This document shows, piece after piece, positions 1 through 5,791 of a stretch of 20,080 nucleotides of DNA. The DNA is from Syntrophus sp964555065. GTDB lineage: Bacteria > Desulfobacterota > Syntrophia > Syntrophales > Syntrophaceae. Below the pieces are notes generated by a model, which was not told where the DNA came from, did no database searches, and saw nothing but the letters and a program-made list of their open reading frames with translations. Every line of letters begins with the position of its first letter. Positions within the stretch are counted from its first letter, which is position 1. A program made the position numbers and the translations under genes. Location of the stretch: contig CAZKRB010000057.1 in assembly GCA_964555065.1 (NCBI GenBank), forward strand, positions 1-20,080, in the 5' to 3' direction.

Positions 1-58
1 ATGCTGACAAGACGGACAAATTTTTGCTCACAGATGAATTCTTGATAGTTGACTGGAA

Positions 59-535
59 GTGGAACCTGTTGTCGTCAAGGTGACGATGGGTAGTCCGACC
101 TTGACGGTTCTTCCTCCGGCTGGGCTATCTGAGAAGCAGCTTGAGGAGTGGACAAAGCGCAGAGCCGAACAGGAATACCAGTCGAAACTAGAGGCACAGA
201 AAGCAAAGCTAGTTCCTGCGTTTCGAGAGCCTCGAGCTGTCAAGCTGCTTAAGCTACTTAAGCAGAAATCCCATACTGGGGAGTCACTTTATAAGATCTA
301 TGAATTGGCGGAGGGGCATCCGTCCCAAAGGAAGACCTTTCAGAGTCAGTTTGGGATATCCGACGTTGAGTTCAAGCGTTTCTCTGACGCGGTCCATAAC
401 CCTGTAGTGTCGGGCTCGCTTGCGCGGCATGCGTACGAAGACAAGCCAAAGACCCCAAACCCGATGTCGATGGTAGAGGCGAAGACATTCGTGGTCGGGC
501 TGGCGATGCGTTGGCTGGCGTCCCTTATGGGGTGA
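59..535 (+). CDS. Uncharacterised protein, probably 5'-frameshifted or 5'-truncated
   Basis: This is a hydrophilic 158-residue reading frame starting at GTG 59, with no signal peptide or membrane segment. The first half is charged and helical (Glu/Lys/Gln-rich, about residues 24-50). The second half contains LYKIYELAEG, a stretch around RFSDAVHNPVVSG, an ARHAYEDKP motif and a final EAKTFVVGLAMRWL helix. That pattern recalls a widespread uncharacterised family (recalled, not searched) ending in an ARH motif followed by a short Trp-containing helix. There is no ribosome binding site before GTG 59 and an in-frame stop lies at 50-52. Another frame is open from position 3 to 80 and encodes a plausible upstream part ending in VDWKWN, so a single lost base near 63-66 may separate the true N-terminus from this frame. 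Base composition is lower in GC than the core genes to the right. The function is unknown. The C-terminal two thirds are probably real coding sequence; the start is unreliable. Confidence 0.6.
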   Translation: MEPVVVKVTMGSPTLTVLPPAGLSEKQLEEWTKRRAEQEYQSKLEAQKAKLVPAFREPRAVKLLKLLKQKSHTGESLYKIYELAEGHPSQRKTFQSQFGISDVEFKRFSDAVHNPVVSGSLARHAYEDKPKTPNPMSMVEAKTFVVGLAMRWLASLMG

Positions 536-557
536 CGTGCACAGCAGCAAACTGGCG

Positions 558-590
558 GCGATAAGCCATCGTTATCGCACAACAATGTGC
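558..590. repeat. Two overlapping small inverted repeats in the 206-base gap after the first gene
   Basis: GCGATAA (558-564) is complemented perfectly by TTATCGC (572-578) around a 7-base loop. Overlapping it, GCACA (577-581) pairs with TGTGC (586-590) around ACAA. A further CCCC-TTT-GGGG hairpin lies near 653-663. None is followed by a T-run, so they are weak terminator candidates at best. I looked for an integron attC signature here and did not find a convincing one. Confidence 0.35.
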
Positions 591-741
591 TGAGTGGCGG
601 ACTGGTCCTAACTTTGCCTCGGCCAGCCGGTGAGCACAACGTCAGAGCTCCACGCCCCTTTGGGGTGATTTGCGATGGAGTAAATTTATCGGACTTACTC
701 GGAAACCCTCAATAACAACGAGTCCATGCGGTTATGCAGAG

Positions 742-1626
742 ATGAATCTCAACGATCTTTTGAAAAACCGGGGCGTTGACCCTCGGCACGTTCTCGTACT
801 ACGCCACAGACCGAGCGAACCCAAGTTCAACAAAATTCTTCCATGGTTGGCTGCCGAGAAGCCAGATGTATTCAACGCCTACCAGCAGACACAAGGTGAG
901 AAACTTGAAAAGGTTATGGCGAGCATGGTCGAATTGGGTTATGTGGCGTCGTTCATTGGGCATAAGCCAAGCAAGGCGCTTTTCATTGGTTTGTATTCGA
1001 TCGGCAAAACCAAACCGCTTACACTGAAACAGTACTGGCAGGTTCCGGCACACGCAGAAATGAAAGCATTGGGTATGCGCGGCTTTACGGGAGAAAACGG
1101 AAGGAATTCTATCCTCTGGTTTGACCTCGTTCTGACCGAGCTGTTTGCTTCTTGGAAAGGAAAGCTAGTTGTAGGTTGGCCACCACCCGAGCTATCGTGG
1201 TGGCGGCGCGCACATCGAAACGATATGCCGGTGCTTTCTATTCTCGAAGAGAGCTTGCTTGATGCCGAGATGCCCAAATGGGATACAATCATTTTATCGT
1301 GGGAAGAACTTAAAGCTCTCCCTTCGCGTTGGAGGACCGCGCTTTCGCAATGGCGCGGCATCTACTATATCTTCGATACTTCCGATGGAAAGGGTTATGT
1401 GGGGTCCGCGTCCGGTGAAGCCAATCTTTACGGTCGCTGGTTAAACTATGCGGCGCGTGGACACGGCGGGAACAAATTGCTAAAGCAGCGCGATCCCCGC
1501 CACTTTCGGTTTAGTATTTTGCAAAGAGTATCACCCGATATGAATGCAATGGATCTCATCCAGCTCGAAAGTTTATGGAAAGAAAGACTCCACACTCGAC
1601 AGCCCTTTGGATTAAATGACAACTAA
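742..1626 (+). CDS. GIY-YIG nuclease family protein
   Basis: This is a 294-residue cytoplasmic protein with a C-terminal GIY-YIG endonuclease domain. The catalytic signature is complete: GIYYI at 206-210, YVG at 219-221, the conserved Arg at 232 (YGRW), the metal-binding Glu at 276 (QLESLWKERL) and a terminal Asn at 292. The first ~200 residues form a separate domain with RHRPSEP and a PWLAAEKPD segment near the start, which I recall from other GIY-YIG proteins beginning MNLNDLL. The frame is open back to 670, but ATG 742 is preferred because the protein reads family-like only from there. Similar proteins are usually annotated only as GIY-YIG nucleases; DNA substrate and role (restriction, repair or mobility) are unknown. 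It sits with another accessory-looking gene in a stretch of lower GC, consistent with horizontal acquisition. The domain call is strong; the biological role is open. Confidence 0.88.
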   Translation: MNLNDLLKNRGVDPRHVLVLRHRPSEPKFNKILPWLAAEKPDVFNAYQQTQGEKLEKVMASMVELGYVASFIGHKPSKALFIGLYSIGKTKPLTLKQYWQVPAHAEMKALGMRGFTGENGRNSILWFDLVLTELFASWKGKLVVGWPPPELSWWRRAHRNDMPVLSILEESLLDAEMPKWDTIILSWEELKALPSRWRTALSQWRGIYYIFDTSDGKGYVGSASGEANLYGRWLNYAARGHGGNKLLKQRDPRHFRFSILQRVSPDMNAMDLIQLESLWKERLHTRQPFGLNDN

Positions 1627-1939
1627 AAAGGCTAATCGGAGAGCCGGCATCGGGGACGCAGCGCGCCCCATCGACGACTCACGAGGAGCGTTGGCTGTAT
1701 GAAAAAATAGAATAATATATGCCTGAGATTTGCAGATTCTTTGGAATTATCATTATGAATGTTCTTCGATGAACACGCTTCTCCCCATTTCCATGCAGAG
1801 TACCAGGGAAGCAGGGCGATTTTTGATTTCAACGGCCATGTCCTGAAAAGGAGTCTCGACTCGCTCGGGAGCGTTGATAAATCGTCGCGTCCTGTGAAAC
1901 CGGGCGTTATGTAATTTCCAAGAAAGGAGGACAATCGGA
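1627..1939. other. 313-base non-coding boundary region with a possible promoter
   Basis: No credible gene is seen between the GIY-YIG gene and the TIGR04076 gene. The region marks the change from the lower-GC accessory stretch to the GC-rich core. A possible promoter is TTGGCT (1691-1696), a 16-base spacer and TAATAT (1713-1718). Two adjacent short hairpins follow: GAGTC/GACTC from 1851 and CGCTC/GAGCG (1862-1873), which might be regulatory or chance. Confidence 0.35.
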
Positions 1940-2218
1940 ATGGCAAGAGATCCGGGGATCGGTAAGGAGATGATCGCCACCTTTAAAGACGTGAAAGGGG
2001 TTTGCAGCGCCGGCCACAAGAAGGGGGATACCTTTGAGATCAGTTGTTATGATCCCGGTGAATTATGCGGTTTTTTCTATCATGATATTTTCCCCAGCCT
2101 TTCCACCTTCCAATTCGGCGGGAATCTTCCTTGGTGGGAAGGCGACTCGATCGAGCGGCAATGCCCGGACCACGATAACCTCGTGACCTTAACCTTGGTA
2201 AGAATCGAACGGGATTGA
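1940..2218 (+). CDS. TIGR04076 family protein
   Basis: This 92-residue protein has the layout of the TIGR04076 family: a beta-rich start with CSAGHKKGDTFEIS (Cys22, His26), then CGFFYHDIFPSLS, an aromatic QFGGNLPWW stretch and a CPD motif (Cys75) near the C-terminus. Members occur mainly in anaerobic bacteria and archaea and have no established function. The conserved Cys and His residues suggest metal or redox chemistry, but that is inference. The start is well supported: AAAGGAGG lies just upstream of ATG 1940. It appears to be transcribed alone, since 175 bases separate it from the next gene. No signal peptide is present. Confidence 0.85.
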   Translation: MARDPGIGKEMIATFKDVKGVCSAGHKKGDTFEISCYDPGELCGFFYHDIFPSLSTFQFGGNLPWWEGDSIERQCPDHDNLVTLTLVRIERD

Positions 2219-2225
2219 GATCCCG
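2210..2225 (+). other. Hairpin enclosing the stop codon of the TIGR04076 gene
   Basis: CGGGAT (2210-2215) and ATCCCG (2220-2225) are a perfect 6-base inverted repeat whose 4-base loop contains the TGA stop. No T-run follows, so this is not a standard intrinsic terminator; it could stabilise the mRNA end. Confidence 0.35.
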
Positions 2226-2292
2226 CAGGACGGGTCACCATTGAGACAGGCTTTTATGCAAAACCCCGTCCCTGCAACTGACCTTCGGCGAT

Positions 2293-2316
2293 GGCACGGG
2301 CAGTTCATGCCGTGCC
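2293..2316 (+). terminator. Possible weak terminator hairpin before the RNase T2 gene
   Basis: GGCACGG (2293-2299) pairs with CCGTGCC (2310-2316) around a 10-base loop. The following bases are not T-rich, so termination strength is doubtful, but it separates two independently spaced genes. Confidence 0.3.
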
Positions 2317-2393
2317 CTCCGGTTTCGTGAGTAACAACCTGCCACCGAAGGGCGGTCGATTAATCCAGAACAATCTTGTTTAAGGAGGCGCAG

Positions 2394-3386
2394 ATGAAAA
2401 GCAAAAAAGCGTTGTTTGTCCTGATCTTTTCAATCTTTTTATCCTTCAGCTCTTATGCCTTTGCCGAGCGGGTCTCCGGCACCTTCACGGCTGTTTCCGC
2501 CTGCGACGCCTACAAATCGTTCAACAAGGGGACCAACCCCGGCCTGATCAAAACCACTCCCGGAATGGAATACGAAGCCGTTGAGGTCAACAACAAAAAC
2601 ATGGAGTGGGTGCGCATCACCATCCCCGGCATCAGCGACCCGCTGCGCTGGGTTTCCGGCGAGTGCGGGACGAAGAGAATCGAAGAGGGCAAGGCGGATC
2701 ATGGCGGCGGCGGAGGCAAACCGGACGCCTGCAGCATCAGGAATCAGCAGGACAGTTATGTCCTGGCTCTGACCTGGCAGCCTGCATTCTGCAAGCATGT
2801 CAACTATAAGGGGCGGAAGCCGGAATGCGACGCCATCAAGCAGGGCGAGCTGGTTGTCGATCACATGACCCTCCACGGCCTCTGGCCGAATCGGAAAGCC
2901 TGCGGGACCCGGTACGGCAACTGTGAGGGCCCGGCACTGGACCTGGAGGAATCCACCGTTTCCAAGCTGGCCCCGTGGATGCCCAACTTCCTTTATGAAC
3001 AAGTCTTTGGCGCCTATGAATGGAACAAACACGGGACCTGCCAGAATCTTTCCGACGATGCGTATTTCTTAATGGCCCTGCAACTGGTGGAGGCCGTGGA
3101 TGCGTCGGCCGTCGGCTCGTATATCAAATCCCGCACGGGCAAGGAGATGTCCATCAACGAGTTCTTTGCGAACCTCCAGGATGCCTACGGCCAGGAAACC
3201 GCGGATCGGATCCTGCTGATTTGCACCGGCGGCAAATATCTGCAGGAGGTCAGGGTGAATCTCCCCCTCGATTTCAAATGCGATCCCGATCTTTCCGTGA
3301 TGACCAGAGGGGCCGCCAGGAACAAGGCCAAAGCGGAAAACTGCAAGGGCGATACGATCTATGTGGAGAGCAGCCGTTTGAACTAG
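2394..3386 (+). CDS. Secreted ribonuclease T2 family protein
   Basis: RNase T2 enzymes cleave single-stranded RNA through a 2',3'-cyclic phosphate using two conserved active-site segments. Both are present: CAS I as MTLHGLWP (158-165, catalytic His161) and CAS II as YEWNKHGTC (208-216, Glu209 and His213). The 330-residue precursor starts with a typical signal peptide (Lys-rich start, hydrophobic core to about residue 20, likely cut after AFA at 22-24), so it acts in the periplasm or outside the cell. Mature Cys residues (91, 113, 133, 145, 170, 177, 216, 277, 296, 317) are consistent with disulfides. Residues ~25-95 form an extra N-terminal domain, possibly SH3-like, joined by a Gly-rich linker (104-108). 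ATG 2394 is chosen over an upstream in-frame codon because AAGGAGG lies 5 bases before it. The likely role is RNA scavenging or competition; this is inferred. Confidence 0.93.
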   Translation: MKSKKALFVLIFSIFLSFSSYAFAERVSGTFTAVSACDAYKSFNKGTNPGLIKTTPGMEYEAVEVNNKNMEWVRITIPGISDPLRWVSGECGTKRIEEGKADHGGGGGKPDACSIRNQQDSYVLALTWQPAFCKHVNYKGRKPECDAIKQGELVVDHMTLHGLWPNRKACGTRYGNCEGPALDLEESTVSKLAPWMPNFLYEQVFGAYEWNKHGTCQNLSDDAYFLMALQLVEAVDASAVGSYIKSRTGKEMSINEFFANLQDAYGQETADRILLICTGGKYLQEVRVNLPLDFKCDPDLSVMTRGAARNKAKAENCKGDTIYVESSRLN

Positions 3387-3570
3387 GGGATCCTGACGAG
3401 CCGCGAAGGCCGGAGGAGGTCGGCAGGCGATCCCGATCCGGCAGGAATGGCCTGTAAGGGTGCAGGTCTATTCCCCCTGTGTTTTCAGACGTATCCAGTC
3501 ATCCATCCATCTTTGATTCAACAGGCATCAAACCGCCTGCATCTGGGCGGAATTCGTAGAGGAGGCGACC

Positions 3571-5646
3571 ATGGGATTGACAGGACCGCAGGAGACGGCA
3601 CGGCAGGGCGAATCTCCGCCGGCAGACAAAAAGCCGGGCGAATCGAAGGGATTCAAGCAGATCCAGATGCCGCCGACCAAGACCTGGATCTGGTTTGTGC
3701 TCATCCTCCTGGTGAACTTCCTGCTGGGACGGTTGCTGATGCCCGGGCCGGAAGAGCCGGTCGTCATTCCCTACACCCTCTTCAAGGAGGAAGTGGGGAA
3801 GAACAACGTCCAGGCAATCTTTGGCCGGGGGGAAACCATTACGGGCCAATTCAAGACGCCGGTCACCTATCCTTCGGCAGCGCAGAAGAGCGATGCGCCG
3901 AAAGGCCAGACTCAATCCGCTGCCGGACGCGGTGCGGCTCCGAAAGCGCCCCAGGCGGTAAACGATTTTTCGACCACCCTGCCATCCTTTGTTGATCAGG
4001 GCCTGGAAGCTTTTCTGATCAGCCACGCGGTCGAGATCAGCGCCAAGCCGATCCACGAAGAGCGCAGCGCCTGGCAGACAATCCTCTACAGTTTCGGCCC
4101 CGGCCTGCTTTTCATCGCCTTCTATATCTGGCTCTTCCGGCGGATGGGACAGCAGGGCGCCGGGTTGGGCGGCGGGATGTTCAGCATCGGCAAGAGCAAG
4201 GCGCGCCGATACGACCAGGAGGAGGGGCCGAAGGTCACCTTCGATGATGTGGCCGGCATTGATGAGGCGGAAAACGAACTGGTGGAGATCGTGGATTTCC
4301 TCAAGGACCCCCCGAAGTATACCCGCCTGGGCGGTGCGGCGCCGAAAGGCGTGCTGCTGGTCGGCGCGCCGGGTACAGGGAAGACCCTGCTGGCCAAGGC
4401 CGTCGCGGGGGAAGCAGGGGTGCCCTTCTTCTCCATCAGCGCCTCAGAATTCGTGGAGATGATCGTGGGAGTCGGCGCGGCCCGGGTCCGGGACCTCTTC
4501 AAACAGGCGCGGGAGCATGCGCCGGCGATCATCTTTATTGATGAGTTGGATGCTATCGGACGCGCCCGCGGACAGGCCGCCATCGGGGGATCGAGTGAGC
4601 AGGAGCAGACCCTGAACCAGATCCTGACGGAGATGGACGGCTTCTCCAGCCGGGAGGGCATCATTGTGCTGGCGGCAACGAACCAGCCGGAGGTGCTCGA
4701 CAAGGCGCTCCTGCGGCCCGGACGCTTTGACCGGCGTGTGGTGGTCAACCTCCCGGACAAGATCGGGCGCGAAGCGATTCTGAAAGTCCATACCCGCAAC
4801 GTCCCCCTGGCGGACGACGCCAGTCTGGAGCAGCTCGCGTCCGAGACGCCGGGATTTTCCGGGGCTGATCTGAGGAACCTGGTCAATGAGGCAGCGCTGC
4901 TGGCGGCCCGCCGCGGCAAGGACGAGGTTTCCCGGAAGGATTTCATGGACTCGCTGGAAAAAATCGTTCTCGGCCCCGAGCGCCCCCTTCTCCTGAGCGC
5001 CGCCGACAGGGAGCGCATCGCCTACCATGAAGGCGGGCATGCCATCCTGGGCCTGGTGGTGCCCGGCGCCGACCCGGTGAACCGGGTCACGATCGTGCCT
5101 CGGGGGCAGGCCCTCGGCGTGACCTATCAGCGGCCGGACAGCGACCGCTACAACTTTCCGGAAGCTTACCTGCGTGGGAAGATCGTCGGGATGCTGGGCG
5201 GGCGCGCGGCGGAGGAGGTCGTCTACGGAACCAAAACGACCGGCGCCGAAAGCGATATCGAACAGGCCACCGGCCTGGCCCGCCGGATGGTCACGCGCTG
5301 GGGCATGAGCGAGAAGCTGGGACTGGTGCAGCTGGCCCCCCGGGAGAACATCTACCTGGGCGGCATCGGCGGGTACGGGGGCGAGCGGCCCTTCAGCGAA
5401 GAAACCGCCGAGACCATCGATGCCGAGGTGCGGCGGATTCTTGCCGAAAGTCACGAGGATGCCAAACGTCTTTTGAGGCGATTCCGCAGGCAGCTCGATG
5501 CACTCGCCGAAGCCCTGGTGAAGCGGGAAACCCTCGACGAACACGAAATCCTGGAGGTCACGGGGCTGCCCCCCGCACCGCCCCTGGAGACGGGAAAACT
5601 TACGGTGTCCGATGGGGGTGACGAAGAAGCCGGGGGAACAGCGTGA
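3571..5646 (+). CDS. ftsH: ATP-dependent zinc metalloprotease FtsH
   Basis: FtsH is a membrane-anchored hexameric AAA+ protease that unfolds and degrades membrane and short-lived cytoplasmic proteins. The 691 residues show TM1 (~39-57), a periplasmic domain (~60-165), TM2 (~170-188), then the AAA module: Walker A GAPGTGKT (265-272), Walker B IIFIDE (320-325), and the second region of homology ending RPGRFDR (382-388) with arginine fingers. The zinc site is HEGGH (486-490) with the third ligand probably Asp562 in GAESD. Two features differ from textbook FtsH. The pore-loop aromatic is replaced (EMIVG, Ile298 where E. coli has Phe), and the periplasmic part carries an Ala/Pro/Gln-rich stretch (~102-130), making it longer than the usual 610-650 residues. 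GAGGAGG upstream supports ATG 3571. It may be one of several FtsH paralogues in the genome; that cannot be seen here. Confidence 0.96.
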   Translation: MGLTGPQETARQGESPPADKKPGESKGFKQIQMPPTKTWIWFVLILLVNFLLGRLLMPGPEEPVVIPYTLFKEEVGKNNVQAIFGRGETITGQFKTPVTYPSAAQKSDAPKGQTQSAAGRGAAPKAPQAVNDFSTTLPSFVDQGLEAFLISHAVEISAKPIHEERSAWQTILYSFGPGLLFIAFYIWLFRRMGQQGAGLGGGMFSIGKSKARRYDQEEGPKVTFDDVAGIDEAENELVEIVDFLKDPPKYTRLGGAAPKGVLLVGAPGTGKTLLAKAVAGEAGVPFFSISASEFVEMIVGVGAARVRDLFKQAREHAPAIIFIDELDAIGRARGQAAIGGSSEQEQTLNQILTEMDGFSSREGIIVLAATNQPEVLDKALLRPGRFDRRVVVNLPDKIGREAILKVHTRNVPLADDASLEQLASETPGFSGADLRNLVNEAALLAARRGKDEVSRKDFMDSLEKIVLGPERPLLLSAADRERIAYHEGGHAILGLVVPGADPVNRVTIVPRGQALGVTYQRPDSDRYNFPEAYLRGKIVGMLGGRAAEEVVYGTKTTGAESDIEQATGLARRMVTRWGMSEKLGLVQLAPRENIYLGGIGGYGGERPFSEETAETIDAEVRRILAESHEDAKRLLRRFRRQLDALAEALVKRETLDEHEILEVTGLPPAPPLETGKLTVSDGGDEEAGGTA

Positions 5647-5741
5647 GCCAATTCCCGGGTGGTGGCGCTCTTCGGGGAAGGTCAGGAAGAGAGGCTTTGA
5701 CAGCCGAAGGTTATCGTCGAAGGAAGAAAAGGAACTTAGAA

Positions 5742-5756
5742 GGCCGCCCTGCGGCC
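5742..5756 (+). other. GC-rich hairpin between ftsH and the acyl-CoA synthetase gene
   Basis: GGCCGC (5742-5747) and GCGGCC (5751-5756) form a perfect 6-base stem with a 3-base loop. No T-run follows. It may be a weak terminator or a chance palindrome, and the 145-base gap leaves open whether the two genes share a transcript. Confidence 0.3.
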
Positions 5757-5791
5757 CGTGCGAAAGAATAAAGGGAATCGGGAGGTGTCGA

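Noticed and set aside
536..741. Possible integron attC site between the first two genes
   Set aside because: Some short inverted repeats are present, but I could not find paired core sites with the required ends and spacing.
5697..5730. TTGACA near the end of the ftsH region as a promoter for the acyl-CoA synthetase gene
   Set aside because: No acceptable -10 box lies 16-18 bases downstream.
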